From Prevotella sp. (lineage in GTDB: Bacteria; Bacteroidota; Bacteroidia; Bacteroidales; Bacteroidaceae): a DNA stretch of 64,000 nucleotides. The stretch lies in assembly GCA_017458225.1 (NCBI GenBank), contig JAFTFX010000013.1, positions 1 through 64,000 of the forward strand. The letters are read 5' to 3'. Below, piece after piece: positions 52,851 through 62,229 of this stretch (its first letter is position 1; every line of letters begins with the position of its first letter). A program made the position numbers and the translations under genes. Below the pieces are notes generated by a model, which saw only the letters and a list, made by a program, of their open reading frames with translations, ran no database searches and was not told where the DNA came from.

Positions 52851-52897
52851 GCAAGCAAGAAAGAAAAATACTTTACATAAACAAACCAACAAAAAAA

Positions 52898-53449
52898 ATG
52901 AGAACCATTTATGATTTCACTGTCAAAGACAGAAAAGGAAAGGACGTTTCACTCCGTGAGTATGCCAACGAGGTTGTGCTGATTGTCAACACAGCCACGA
53001 AGTGCGGCTTCACCCCTCAATATGACGAGCTGGAGAAGCTTTATGAGAAGTTTCGCTCGCAGGAGTTCACCATACTCGACTTCCCCTGCAACCAGTTCGG
53101 ACAGCAGGCTCCTGGCACCGACGAGAGCATCCACGAGTTCTGCAAGCTGAACTTCGGCACAGAGTTCCCCCAGTTCAAGAAGGTGAAGGTGAACGGTGAG
53201 GATGCCGACCCCCTGTTCAAGTTCCTGCAGGAACAGAAGGGCTTTGCCGGCTGGGACATGGAGCACCCCATCGCCCACATTCTGGATGACATGCTCTCCA
53301 AGGAAGATCCTAACTACAAGGAGAAGCACGACATCAAATGGAACTTCACCAAGTTCCTCATCAACAAGAAGGGCATGGTGGTAGCCCGCTTTGAGCCTAC
53401 TGAGAAGATTGAGAACATAGAGAAACAGATTGAAGAACTGCTGAAATAA
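52898..53449 (+). CDS. Glutathione peroxidase family protein, Cys type
   Basis: A 183-residue thiol peroxidase. The peroxidatic Cys is in NTATKCGFTPQY (residue about 37, Sec in some relatives), and FPCNQFG and KWNFTKFLINKKG are the family signatures. It reduces hydroperoxides, in bacteria more often with thioredoxin than with glutathione, which fits the trxB gene 33 bases downstream. ATG at 52898 follows an A-rich leader and fits homologue starts; the upstream open frame has no homology. Confidence 0.93.
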   Translation: MRTIYDFTVKDRKGKDVSLREYANEVVLIVNTATKCGFTPQYDELEKLYEKFRSQEFTILDFPCNQFGQQAPGTDESIHEFCKLNFGTEFPQFKKVKVNGEDADPLFKFLQEQKGFAGWDMEHPIAHILDDMLSKEDPNYKEKHDIKWNFTKFLINKKGMVVARFEPTEKIENIEKQIEELLK

Positions 53450-53482
53450 AAAACAACCGCAGCTCATTATAACACAAAAGCT

Positions 53483-54415
53483 ATGGAAAAAGTAAAATGC
53501 CTCATCATAGGCAGCGGCCCTGCCGGCTATACTGCCGCCATCTATGCCAGCCGCGCCAACCTCAGCCCCGTTGAGTACTGCGGACTGCAGCCCGGCGGAC
53601 AGCTCACGCAGACCACCGAGGTGGAGAACTTCCCCGGCTATCCACAGGGCGTTGACGGCAACCAGATGATGATGGACCTGCGCGAGCAGGCCGAGCGCTT
53701 CGGCACAGACATTCGCGACGGCGAAATAGTGCGAGTCGATTTTGCGGCCCGCCCCTACAAAGCATGGGACGACAATGGCAACGAGCTGCAGGCCGACACG
53801 GTGATTATCGCCACGGGAGCCTCAGCCAAATACTTAGGCCTCGACGATGAGCGGAAATACAACGGACAGGGTGTCTCGGCCTGCGCCACCTGCGACGGAT
53901 TCTTCTATCGCAAGAAGACCGTAGCCGTGGTGGGCGGCGGCGACACGGCCTGCGAGGATGCGCTCTACCTGAGCGGTCTCTGCAAGAAGGTCTACCTGAT
54001 TGTGCGCAAGCCTTTCCTGCGTGCCTCGAAGGTAATGCAGCAGCGCGTGATGGATCGCGAGAACATCGAGATCCTGTTCGAGCATAACACACTGGGACTC
54101 TTTGGAGAAAACGGCGTGGAGGGTGCTCACCTTGTGAAGCGCAAGGGCGAAGCCGACGAGACGCTGGTGGACATTGCCATCGACGGTTTCTTCCTGGCCA
54201 TCGGCCACACGCCCAATACGGGCATTTTCCGCGAATGGCTCGATACCGACGAGGTGGGCTATCTGAAGAAAATTGACGGAACGCCACGCACCAAGTTGCC
54301 TGGCATCTTTGTAGCCGGCGACTGCGCCGACCCCACATACCGTCAGGCCATCGTGGCCGCAGGTAGTGGTGCTCAGGCAGCCATCGAGGCCGAGCGGTTC
54401 CTGTTGAACAATTGA
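53483..54415 (+). CDS. trxB: Thioredoxin-disulfide reductase
   Basis: A 310-residue flavoprotein of the low-molecular-weight TrxR class. FAD loop IGSGPAGYTAAIYASRANL at the start; the redox motif CATCDGFF at about residues 135-142; NADPH loop VVGGGDTACEDALYLSG; and the C-terminal FAD motif GIFVAGDCAD. It transfers electrons from NADPH to thioredoxin. Probably co-transcribed with the peroxidase gene. Confidence 0.95.
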   Translation: MEKVKCLIIGSGPAGYTAAIYASRANLSPVEYCGLQPGGQLTQTTEVENFPGYPQGVDGNQMMMDLREQAERFGTDIRDGEIVRVDFAARPYKAWDDNGNELQADTVIIATGASAKYLGLDDERKYNGQGVSACATCDGFFYRKKTVAVVGGGDTACEDALYLSGLCKKVYLIVRKPFLRASKVMQQRVMDRENIEILFEHNTLGLFGENGVEGAHLVKRKGEADETLVDIAIDGFFLAIGHTPNTGIFREWLDTDEVGYLKKIDGTPRTKLPGIFVAGDCADPTYRQAIVAAGSGAQAAIEAERFLLNN

Positions 54416-54435
54416 GAATACTTCGCGAGAAAAGC

Positions 54436-54942
54436 TCAGAGATTGAGAATTCGAACTTCGCAGTTGGTCATTCGCTCCACCTCTTTCATGGCCTTGTCCA
54501 GATGGACAGCCTGAATGGCTTTATTCACAATACCGTGCCCCACAGCCAATACGTGCTGGTTGGGGTACGTTTCTTTTATATAGGCAAGGAAACGACGGGC
54601 ACGAGCCTGCAGAACATCGAGCGGTTCCACATCGTCGGGCCACTCCACTCCCTGCAGGTCAGGAATATAGCGACCAGTGAAACTTCCCCAGTCGCGTTCA
54701 CGAAGCAGCGGAGTGGTCGAGACTTCCTTCCCATGTGGAACTGCCAATATCCGACAAGTGTCAATGGAGCGCTTCAGATCGCTGGCCACAAAGGCATCAA
54801 TGGGTTCGTCTTTCAACTGCAGAGCCAACTGCTCAGCTTGCTGAATGCCTACTTCGTTAAGTTCGCCCTGCACCTGTCCCTGCATGATGTGGCGCGCATT
54901 GTCAAGCGTCTCACCATGTCGTACTAAGTATAATGTTGTCAT
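54436..54942 (-). CDS. Histidine phosphatase (phosphoglycerate mutase-like)
   Basis: A 168-residue protein. LVRHGETLDN gives the phospho-accepting His, with SDLKRSIDTC, the Glu in RERDWGSFTG, and VGHGIVNKAI as the second catalytic His. It is shorter than true PGM enzymes and belongs with CobC/phosphatase-type members; the substrate is unknown. The last codons are part of a GAATTC/CTCAA-type sequence like the tracts near 24.6 kb. Convergent with trxB. Confidence 0.88.
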   Translation of the reverse strand: MTTLYLVRHGETLDNARHIMQGQVQGELNEVGIQQAEQLALQLKDEPIDAFVASDLKRSIDTCRILAVPHGKEVSTTPLLRERDWGSFTGRYIPDLQGVEWPDDVEPLDVLQARARRFLAYIKETYPNQHVLAVGHGIVNKAIQAVHLDKAMKEVERMTNCEVRILNL

Positions 54943-54969
54943 CTGCCCGTTCAGCCGATAAAAGTCGGA

Positions 54970-56214
54970 TTAGTGCTGAATGAATTTCTTTCCGTCTTTG
55001 ATAAGTACACCTTTTGAAGAAGCAGTCACCGACCGTCCCTGCAGGTCGTAGAGTGACTGAGCTTTTTCCCCAGTGGACATTCTTGTTTCCTGAATGCCGT
55101 CATGAGAAGGGTCGTCGACAAATGCTTTCAGTTCATAGAGGGCTGCCATCGCCTTTCCAGTGGCATTGTCCCAAAGACCGCAATTATACCAGCTATCAGT
55201 AACAGCCGACTGCCAGTCGATACCTTTTTCGTTGGCTTCAGGCCACCACCAGTAGAAGCCGTTCACCTGCTTGTGCTGGTTCAGCAGGGCAACAAGGTCG
55301 GCGGTGAACTTGCGCTGTCCCTCTTCCGTATCAGAATAAGTAGCTTTATAGTTGAAGGTGGCATCACTGGGATAGTAGGCATGCGGATAGCCAGCCTCTA
55401 CCAGTTGGATTTTCTTGGTGGGATAGGTGCTCTCCAAACGAGTGAGCAGGCCACCCAGTGTGGACAGAGCACCGTGGAAATAGGGATAATAACTCAGCCC
55501 GATGATGTCGTAGTCAACGGAATAGCCGCTCAGCCGCTGCAAGAAAGGCTCTACGTTACCACCCTGTCCACTCAACTCCACATGGACAACAATGCCAGCC
55601 TTGGGGCACACCTCACGGCAAGCCTCTGCGCCTTTCTTCAAATAGAGGGTAAAGTTATCCCAACGATTGGCAGAAGAGGGATAGACATGTCCTGTCTCCC
55701 AAAGCATGCCGAACGTCACCTCGTTACCCACCTGAATAAAGTCGGGCTCGGCACCGTAGGCTTTCATCTCCTGCAACACGCTCTTCGTATAGTCATAGAC
55801 GGCAGCGCCCATCTCGGTCACGCCCTTTCCTGCCCATGCTGCTGGCACGGAATGCTGACCAGGATCGGTCCATGTGTCGCTATAGTGCAAGTCGAGCAAT
55901 AGCGAAAGGCCATTGTCCTTGATACGTTTGCCCAGTTTCTTCACAAAATCGAGATCCTGACAAACGCCCTGCTTTTTATGATCTTCAGGAGCTTTTGAAG
56001 GATCGACAAAGAGGCGCAGACGCATGCTGTTCATGCCCTGTGCCTTCATGTAGAGCAGCACATCGCTTATTTTATTACCATCCTTGTCAAAATAGGTTGC
56101 ACCTTTCTCTTCATACTTGGGGAGCAGCGAGATATCACCACCCATGAATTTCTGGGCCATAGCGATACCCATTGAAGCCACTAAGAATGCCAGAAGCAGA
56201 AACTGTCTCTTCAT
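54970..56214 (-). CDS. GH53 arabinogalactan endo-beta-1,4-galactanase
   Basis: A 414-residue secreted enzyme. Signal peptide QFLLLAFLVASMGIAMA; MNSMRLRLFVDPS, DLHYSDTWTDPGQH and the two catalytic Glu residues in VGNEVTFG (acid/base) and LVEAGYPH (nucleophile) identify family GH53. It cleaves beta-1,4-galactan of pectin side chains, fitting a plant-fibre user. The C terminus (SLYDLQGRSVTASSKGVLI) is a T9SS-like tail. The ATG at 56214 is chosen for its signal peptide; a longer frame to 56289 overlaps the promoter region. No SusC/D genes are near. Confidence 0.93.
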   Translation of the reverse strand: MKRQFLLLAFLVASMGIAMAQKFMGGDISLLPKYEEKGATYFDKDGNKISDVLLYMKAQGMNSMRLRLFVDPSKAPEDHKKQGVCQDLDFVKKLGKRIKDNGLSLLLDLHYSDTWTDPGQHSVPAAWAGKGVTEMGAAVYDYTKSVLQEMKAYGAEPDFIQVGNEVTFGMLWETGHVYPSSANRWDNFTLYLKKGAEACREVCPKAGIVVHVELSGQGGNVEPFLQRLSGYSVDYDIIGLSYYPYFHGALSTLGGLLTRLESTYPTKKIQLVEAGYPHAYYPSDATFNYKATYSDTEEGQRKFTADLVALLNQHKQVNGFYWWWPEANEKGIDWQSAVTDSWYNCGLWDNATGKAMAALYELKAFVDDPSHDGIQETRMSTGEKAQSLYDLQGRSVTASSKGVLIKDGKKFIQH

Positions 56215-56253
56215 ATTTTTACAGTTTAGTGAATAATTTATAGTTTTCTGCTG

Positions 56254-56283
56254 CAAATTTACGAAAAAATATTCGTACTTTTG
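56254..56283. promoter_or_regulatory. Overlapping divergent -7 boxes
   Basis: TAAATTTG on the minus strand (56254-56261) for the galactanase and TACTTTTG on the plus strand (56276-56283) for the HdeD-like gene. The -33 elements are less clear. The two promoters are close enough to compete. Confidence 0.5.
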
Positions 56284-56315
56284 CAACAAACAATGACATT
56301 AAATAAGGAAATAAC

Positions 56316-56957
56316 ATGAAAATTCTACAAAGTTCTTTCTTTCGTGCCCTGACGGCAATAGCCGTAGGCGTGCTGCTCATCAAGTATCCAGACAATACAG
56401 TGACAGGCATCGTCATCACCATTGGTGTACTGTTCCTGCTCTCCGGCTTGGTGTCGGTACTCACCTATATCAACGCCCGTCGGCATGCGAGCGAATACAC
56501 CATCTATGATGCGCAAGGCCGTCAGATAGCCGGACAAATGCCCATGTTCCCCATTGTGGGCATCGGCAGCATCATCCTCGGAGCTATCCTGGCACTGATG
56601 CCTGAGACGTTCATCAACGCACTGATGTACGTGATTGGTGCCATTCTGATTCTGGGAGCCATCAACCAGTATCTTGCCATTATCAGCATTCGCCGCTATG
56701 GTACAGTGGCGTTCTGGTATTGGATCTGCCCCACCCTCATTCTGCTGGCCGGTATCTACGTCATTCTGCGTCCTATGGAGCCACTCAGCATGGCTATGTA
56801 TGTCTTAGGCTGGCTGACACTGATATACGGCATCGTGGAAGCCTTGAACTCCATGATGTTCTACTTCATTAAGCGCCGCTGGGAAAAAGAGCAGGAAGAA
56901 CTGGCCAAGTCCTTGGAACAGGAGACTGTGGCCGAGGAAATTCCCGCAACCGATTAG
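56316..56957 (+). CDS. HdeD-like (DUF308) membrane protein
   Basis: A 213-residue protein with six hydrophobic helices in pairs, as in HdeD/DUF308. The Gly/Ile-rich segments GIVITIGVLFLLSGLVSVL, VGIGSIILGAILALMPE and VLGWLTLIYGIVEAL repeat a similar pattern. The C-terminal 30 residues are charged (KRRWEKEQEELAKSLEQE). In enteric bacteria HdeD is linked to acid resistance; the role here is unknown. Ends one base before the uridine kinase stop, convergent. Confidence 0.82.
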   Translation: MKILQSSFFRALTAIAVGVLLIKYPDNTVTGIVITIGVLFLLSGLVSVLTYINARRHASEYTIYDAQGRQIAGQMPMFPIVGIGSIILGAILALMPETFINALMYVIGAILILGAINQYLAIISIRRYGTVAFWYWICPTLILLAGIYVILRPMEPLSMAMYVLGWLTLIYGIVEALNSMMFYFIKRRWEKEQEELAKSLEQETVAEEIPATD

Positions 56958-57572
56958 CTACACGCCTGTGACGATACCTTCGATATAGGTCTTCACAATA
57001 TGAATGCCGGTCTTGTTTTCCCCACCTGAGGGGATGATGAGATCGGCAAACTTTTTGGTGGGCTCAATGAACTGCTCGTGCATGGGCTTCAGCACTTTCT
57101 CATAGCGGTCGAGCACCATGTCAACGGTACGTCCACGTTCCACCACATCGCGGCGGATATTGCGAATCAGACGCACATCGGCATCGGTATCGACAAAGAT
57201 CTTCAGGTCCATCATGTCGCGCAGCTTCTTATAGTGCAAAGCCATGATACCCTCAATGATAATGACAGGCTTCGGCTCCACATGGATGGTTTCCTTCTGA
57301 CGGTTGCTCTCTATATAAGAATAGGTGGGCTGCTCAACGGCCTCGCCTGCCTTCAGCTTCTTAATGTGTTCGGTGAGCAACTTCCAGTCGAAAGCATCAG
57401 GATGGTCGAAGTTGATGGCCTTGCGTTCTTCGTCGGTCATTCCAGTCGTATCGTTATAATAAGAGTCAAGGGGTACGACTGCGGCACAATGAGGGGGCAG
57501 TGCATTTGCAATTTTCTTGACGACGGTAGTCTTTCCAGAGCCAGTACCGCCTGCTATTCCGATGATGGTCAT
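56958..57572 (-). CDS. udk: Uridine kinase
   Basis: A 204-residue P-loop kinase of the uridine/cytidine kinase family. Walker A is GIAGGTGSGKTTVVKKI at residues 4-20. VPLDSYYND, FDHPDAFDW and EGIMALHYKKLRDMMDLKIF follow in the expected order, with RDVVERGRT and a lid Arg. It salvages uridine and cytidine to UMP/CMP. Full length. It lies 34 bases downstream of the endonuclease-like gene on the same strand. Confidence 0.94.
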   Translation of the reverse strand: MTIIGIAGGTGSGKTTVVKKIANALPPHCAAVVPLDSYYNDTTGMTDEERKAINFDHPDAFDWKLLTEHIKKLKAGEAVEQPTYSYIESNRQKETIHVEPKPVIIIEGIMALHYKKLRDMMDLKIFVDTDADVRLIRNIRRDVVERGRTVDMVLDRYEKVLKPMHEQFIEPTKKFADLIIPSGGENKTGIHIVKTYIEGIVTGV

Positions 57573-57606
57573 GATTAGGTATGGAATGAGGAATGTGGAA
57601 TAATGA

Positions 57607-58656
57607 TTACTTTGCCTCTTTCATCAGGTAGACGAGTGTAGGCAGGTGGTCGCTATACCCGTCGAGCCAAACGCCTCCGGCATGTGTACGTAGCGTATTG
57701 CCCTTATATCTGCCTTCCTTCTGAAACAGGTAGTCACGACGGAAAATCTCATTCTTGCGGAACTTCAGCGTGCTATAGTCGGCCTTGCCTTTTTGAGCCA
57801 ACAAGTTGGGGGTCATCACAATCTGATCGAAGAGATTCCAAGAGCCCTGAAACATCAGCGTGCCCGTACCTTTCTTGACCAGCGTGTTATACCAGGGGTT
57901 GTACATATTGTCTGGACCGACCTCATTGATTTCGGCCTTGCAGCCCAGTTCCACAGTCATGCTCTTGTCGGTTGGATCGTCATTCATATCGCCCATCACA
58001 AAGACTTTCACATCAGGATCGTCGTTCACCAGGGAGTCTTTCACCACTCTGACCTGTCGGCCAGCCAGTTCGCGATAGTGCGACGAGGCTCCACGGCTGG
58101 GCCAGTGACACACAATGATGGTGACGTGCTCATCGGCTAAGGTTCCGCTAACGGTAAGGAATCCACGGGTAGCACGGTCTTTGTCTTTCTCCAAATCATA
58201 AACATAGGGAACCAACTTCACGTCTCTCACCTTGAAGAACTTTGGGTTATACAGCAAAGCACAGTCAACGCCTCGCTTGTCAGGGCCTTCAATATGCACG
58301 AACTGGAAGTTGCGCTTCTTCAGCGGCTCCTGATCGCACAGGTCGCGCAGGCAGTTTGCATTCTCTACCTCACTTACGCCAATCACCGAGCAACCGATAT
58401 TCGGCAGCAGGTCGGTACCCATTTCTGACAGCACACGCGACATGTTCTTCAGCTTATGCTGATACTTCATTTCCGTCCAACGGTTGTGACCGTCGGGCAG
58501 ATATTCGTAGTCGTTCTTGCCCTCATCATGTTGGGTATCAAAAAGGTTCTCCAGATTATAAAAACCTACGGCATAGACATTGTAGCGCTTTTCTTGTGCT
58601 TGTGCGACTATTGTTCCCACCAGGAACAAAGTCATGAAAAAGAGTAGTTTTTTCAT
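57607..58656 (-). CDS. Secreted endonuclease/exonuclease/phosphatase family protein
   Basis: A 349-residue protein with a signal peptide (LLFFMTLFLVGTIVAQA). FYNLENLFDTQHDEGKND, GVSEVENANCL, CHWPSRG, MGDMNDDPTD and the C-terminal YSDHLPTL are the metal and catalytic motifs of the DNase I-like EEP fold. As an exported protein it could be a nuclease or a phosphodiesterase/phosphatase; the family alone does not decide. A well-formed promoter lies at 58679-58710. Confidence 0.88.
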   Translation of the reverse strand: MKKLLFFMTLFLVGTIVAQAQEKRYNVYAVGFYNLENLFDTQHDEGKNDYEYLPDGHNRWTEMKYQHKLKNMSRVLSEMGTDLLPNIGCSVIGVSEVENANCLRDLCDQEPLKKRNFQFVHIEGPDKRGVDCALLYNPKFFKVRDVKLVPYVYDLEKDKDRATRGFLTVSGTLADEHVTIIVCHWPSRGASSHYRELAGRQVRVVKDSLVNDDPDVKVFVMGDMNDDPTDKSMTVELGCKAEINEVGPDNMYNPWYNTLVKKGTGTLMFQGSWNLFDQIVMTPNLLAQKGKADYSTLKFRKNEIFRRDYLFQKEGRYKGNTLRTHAGGVWLDGYSDHLPTLVYLMKEAK

Positions 58657-58678
58657 ATAGAATTAGGTATTTATGGGG

Positions 58679-58710
58679 CAAAGATAAGAAAAAAAGGCGT
58701 AAGGGACAAA
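58679..58710 (-). promoter_or_regulatory. Promoter of the EEP-family gene
   Basis: On the minus strand TTTG (58707-58710), 20 bases, TATCTTTG (58679-58686): an exact Bacteroidetes match, 22 bases before the start at 58656. The upstream ABC permease gene stops at 58718, just outside it. Confidence 0.75.
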
Positions 58711-58717
58711 CTTTTTC

Positions 58718-59989
58718 CTACTTTTTTGGCTCTGAGCTGTTTTCCGCCTCATTTTCCGCCTCTGCCATTTTCTCTTTCTTTTCAGCCAGACGGTCCAACA
58801 GGTTCTCTCTTGCATCATTGATCTGGAAGTGATAGACCATACAAGCCACACAGAAATAGACGATTACCTGAAGCCACAGCATGCGGTATTCAAAGAGCAC
58901 ATCGCCCAGCGTGGCTCCCATCGCATTCATGCGGACGTATGCCCGTGCAGCAAAAGTGGAAGGGAATAGCCATGAGATGCCCTGCCACACTCCGGGAATA
59001 TTGGACTGCGGCCAACTGACTCCCGTCAAGAAGAGCAACGGCACGGACACAAAGACCATGAGCAACATGACGTTCTCACGATATTTCACCATGCACGACA
59101 CTGACATGCCAAAGAAGATACAGGCCAGCGTATAGGGAAACATGACAACTAAGTCAGACCACCATGAAGCCAGATGTGGGAAGCCGAATATGCGAGGTAC
59201 GGCAATGGTGAGCCAAGTACCCATCACGGCATAGATCATCAGGTAGCACAGAGCTTTGCCCCACACAATGCGCATCAGCCCGTGATAATGGCGAGTGACG
59301 GGAATCAACCAGCCATAGCGGCTCTTCTCGCGCGTTGTTCCTGCCGACAGGCCAATGCCCAAGGCCAGTGTCTGTTGAAGAATCAGTACCAGTACAGGCA
59401 ACAGGATAGACGAGCCATAGCCACCTGTAGAATTGAAGAGAGCTACCTCGTCATAGTCGAGCGGCTTAGCAGAGATTGCCTCCTCACGAGCTGTATAGTT
59501 TTTGCCCCATCGGGTCTTCAACTCAGCCCCCACTTGCATACTTACCATCTGGGCTGTCTGGAAGATAGCCCTATAGGCAAGCATCAGGCTCATATCGCAA
59601 TAGACACCCACCGTGGACTGCTCCATCCGGTTGACTTTTACGGCGAAGTCTGACGGGAAATAATAGATACCCCTTACCAGTTGACGGGACATGAGCGACT
59701 TTGCCTCGTCCATATCCTGTGCGTAGAATGCAATCTTCACATCGGGCGAGGCATCGCACATACGGATGAACTGCCGAGAGAGCGAAGAGTGAGAGTCATC
59801 GACCACCACTACAGGCACATCGCGCACAGTTTCGTTATTATAAATCCATGAATACAGAAGGGGATAAGCCAGAGGCACCAAAAAGAAAAAGATGATGACT
59901 CCCTCGTCGCGAAACACCTGCTTCATCTCTTCCCACCAGATATAGCAGATGTCATTCAGGCCTTCGTATGCATTACGGAATATAGACAT
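58718..59989 (-). CDS. ABC-2 type transporter permease
   Basis: A 423-residue membrane protein of the YhhJ/ABC2_membrane_3 kind. The first membrane helix is at about residues 31-50, then a periplasmic domain (about 55-180), and five further helices (LLPVLVLILQQTLALGIGLS onward). The C terminus is charged (LLDRLAEKKEKMAEAENEA). ATG at 59989 (SIFRNAYEGLN) is chosen; an ATG five codons earlier at 60004 is also possible, and either overlaps the preceding permease gene. Fourth gene of the export operon. Confidence 0.85.
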   Translation of the reverse strand: MSIFRNAYEGLNDICYIWWEEMKQVFRDEGVIIFFFLVPLAYPLLYSWIYNNETVRDVPVVVVDDSHSSLSRQFIRMCDASPDVKIAFYAQDMDEAKSLMSRQLVRGIYYFPSDFAVKVNRMEQSTVGVYCDMSLMLAYRAIFQTAQMVSMQVGAELKTRWGKNYTAREEAISAKPLDYDEVALFNSTGGYGSSILLPVLVLILQQTLALGIGLSAGTTREKSRYGWLIPVTRHYHGLMRIVWGKALCYLMIYAVMGTWLTIAVPRIFGFPHLASWWSDLVVMFPYTLACIFFGMSVSCMVKYRENVMLLMVFVSVPLLFLTGVSWPQSNIPGVWQGISWLFPSTFAARAYVRMNAMGATLGDVLFEYRMLWLQVIVYFCVACMVYHFQINDARENLLDRLAEKKEKMAEAENEAENSSEPKK

Positions 59990-61136
59990 AGTTAAGCATT
60001 GCATTTTTGATGTTCTTCAACACGAACCAAGGCAGCAACATGAAAGCTCCCAAGGCGACGAAATGGAACCATGCCTCCAGCAAAGGATAGCCATTGAAGA
60101 CACAAATCTGATACAACATAAAGTAATGCCGTAGCGGAAAGAGCCATGACAAAGTCTGCAAGGGAGCATCCATCGCCATCAGAGGGAAGGCTGCACCACA
60201 CATGGAGAAACTCAGTACGCCCCATAGAGAGCATACACTCATCGACATTCTGAGCGACGGCATCAAGCCAAAAACGAAGATACCGAACCCTTGTGCTGCC
60301 AACACCTGCATCAGTCCGATGAGAGCCAACATCACGGGATGTCCCAAATGAGGGAAGCCCAGATGGAAGAACACATACCACTGGTAGCTATAAACCACAG
60401 CAAGATAGATGAGCAGTTGCGGCAGGAACTTGCCAATCAAAGCAAGTACAATGTTGCCATCGGCCATAGCCACCCACTCCTTCGACGTGTCGAATTTAAT
60501 CTCGTTGCCCAACGAATAGGCCGATACCAATGAGACAAACAGCAGAATCAGTCCCGGCACCAGCATCGTGGTCAGATAGACATTATAGTTTGTCCAAGGA
60601 TTGGCTATCTGGTGCAGGTCAACCGTGATGGGCTGCAGGGCCGTCTGTATCTGCCCATCTGTGGCCCCCTTGGCTCTCAGCGTAGCCTGCCCCACAGCTG
60701 CCGACCCTAACGTTGAAATGGTCTTCAAATCCTTCATCACCATCGAGCCAGCCGAAAGCGTAGTATAGGTATAATAGAACGATATCTTCGGTTGACGACC
60801 AGCCAGCAGGTTATCGGTGGTTCCCTTAGGGATATACAGAAAACCATAGATTTCGTTTCGCTGCATGGCATGACGAGCCTCAGCCTCACTGGGATAGTGG
60901 GCTACCACCTTTGAAGTTTGGAATGCATCGAGGCGTTGTATCAGTGAGCGCGATGTGGAAGTATTATCAAGGTCGACAACCGCCACAGGCATCTCTTGCG
61001 GCAGACCTTCATCCAGCAGTGACGTAAAGAAAACAACCGTCAGCAAAGGGAAGACCACCATGCATAGCCAATAGATGTGATTACGCCTGATAATCAGCAT
61101 CTCGCACATCATGATATCAAAAAGCCGCTTCCACAT
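59973..61136 (-). CDS. ABC-2 type transporter permease
   Basis: A 387-residue paralogue-like permease. Helix 1 is at about 20-40 (HIYWLCMVVFPLLTVVFFTS), a periplasmic domain at 45-170, then five helices, including LIGLMQVLAAQGFGIFVFGL. It overlaps the next permease by 17 bases. Together they resemble the YhhJ-type or YbhS/YbhR pair of drug or lipid exporters, which work with a HlyD-family protein. No ATP-binding gene is seen in the operon within the window. Confidence 0.85.
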   Translation of the reverse strand: MWKRLFDIMMCEMLIIRRNHIYWLCMVVFPLLTVVFFTSLLDEGLPQEMPVAVVDLDNTSTSRSLIQRLDAFQTSKVVAHYPSEAEARHAMQRNEIYGFLYIPKGTTDNLLAGRQPKISFYYTYTTLSAGSMVMKDLKTISTLGSAAVGQATLRAKGATDGQIQTALQPITVDLHQIANPWTNYNVYLTTMLVPGLILLFVSLVSAYSLGNEIKFDTSKEWVAMADGNIVLALIGKFLPQLLIYLAVVYSYQWYVFFHLGFPHLGHPVMLALIGLMQVLAAQGFGIFVFGLMPSLRMSMSVCSLWGVLSFSMCGAAFPLMAMDAPLQTLSWLFPLRHYFMLYQICVFNGYPLLEAWFHFVALGAFMLLPWFVLKNIKNAMLNYVYIP

Positions 61137-61189
61137 ACTACTGTCTAAACTTCCAAGCTTCTAAATTCCCAGACTCCTAAACTCTTATT

Positions 61190-62173
61190 CTACTTAATAA
61201 TCAGCGACATGCCGGGACGCAATCCTTCGAGTTTTTCTACAGGTCGTGCTTTTACCTCAAAAGTCTTCAAGTCAAACTGTCCGTTTGCTTTCGTAGCCTT
61301 CCACACAGCGTATGAGCCTTGATCCTTCATGAAGTAAACCTTCATCTTCACTTCTTTGTCGAAAGCAGGAACGTATGCGTCGAACTCGGTACCTATCTGC
61401 ATCCCGTTCAACTGGTCTTCACGCACATTGAACGTTCCCCACATATCGTCCATCATCGAAATGGTCATGATGGGACTTCCGGTTCCCACCAGTTCGCCCA
61501 CCTTGGGATAGATGCTGCTCACCTCGCCGTCCATCTGTGCCAGCTGAACGGTCTCGTTGATATAGCTGTTCACTTCTTGCACAGCGCCTTTGGCACGGTT
61601 CAACTGTGCCTGAGCCGCCATTTTCTCTTCCTGACGAGCGCCGTTCAAGGCCATGTCATACTGGCTCTGTGCTGCTTCAGCCGTTGCCTGCATGGCTTTG
61701 TAGTTGGCGAAAGCCTCATCGCGCTTCTGGGCGCTCATCACCCCTTCGTCGTAAAGGCGCTGAACACGATTGTATGATTTCTCGGCAATCTCAAGTCCAG
61801 CCTTTGCTTTCTGTAACATCTGGTAGGCAGCCTGCACCTGTTCCTTGCGAGCGCCGTTCTGTGCCATCTGGTCCATAGCCGAGGCTCCTGCCTCCGCACT
61901 CTGCGCCTGCTGCATCTTGGCCCTCACCTCAGGCGCATCGAGAATGGCCAGCGTGTCGCCGGCCTTCACAAAGTCACCCTCTTTCACCCGAATCTCCAGA
62001 ATACGTCCGGGCACCTTGCTTGACACACGATATTCTGACACTTCCACCTGTCCTTGTATGATTTCGGGATCACGCCCCAAAGCAAAAAAGCCTATCAAGC
62101 CCATCAATAAGACCACAGTTACAAATCCTAAGATTGCATACAGGATGCTTTTATGCTGTGTTTTTGCTGACAT
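61190..62173 (-). CDS. HlyD/YhiI-family membrane fusion protein
   Basis: A 327-residue periplasmic adaptor. One N-terminal membrane helix (AILGFVTVVLLMGLIGFFAL), the biotinyl-lipoyl-like half motif (VPGRILEIRVKEGDFVKAGD), a coiled hairpin at about 75-200 (AYQMLQKAKAGLEIAEKSYN), then VSSIYPKVGELVGTGSPI and a beta barrel. It links the ABC-2 permeases to the outer-membrane TolC protein encoded just upstream. The gap to the following permease gene holds low-complexity CTAAAC/CCAAGCTTCTAAA-type sequence. Confidence 0.9.
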   Translation of the reverse strand: MSAKTQHKSILYAILGFVTVVLLMGLIGFFALGRDPEIIQGQVEVSEYRVSSKVPGRILEIRVKEGDFVKAGDTLAILDAPEVRAKMQQAQSAEAGASAMDQMAQNGARKEQVQAAYQMLQKAKAGLEIAEKSYNRVQRLYDEGVMSAQKRDEAFANYKAMQATAEAAQSQYDMALNGARQEEKMAAQAQLNRAKGAVQEVNSYINETVQLAQMDGEVSSIYPKVGELVGTGSPIMTISMMDDMWGTFNVREDQLNGMQIGTEFDAYVPAFDKEVKMKVYFMKDQGSYAVWKATKANGQFDLKTFEVKARPVEKLEGLRPGMSLIIK

Positions 62174-62229
62174 AGTTGTATTCTATTTATGATTTACTAT
62201 TTTCTGTTTACGATTCTCTTGCTGCGAAA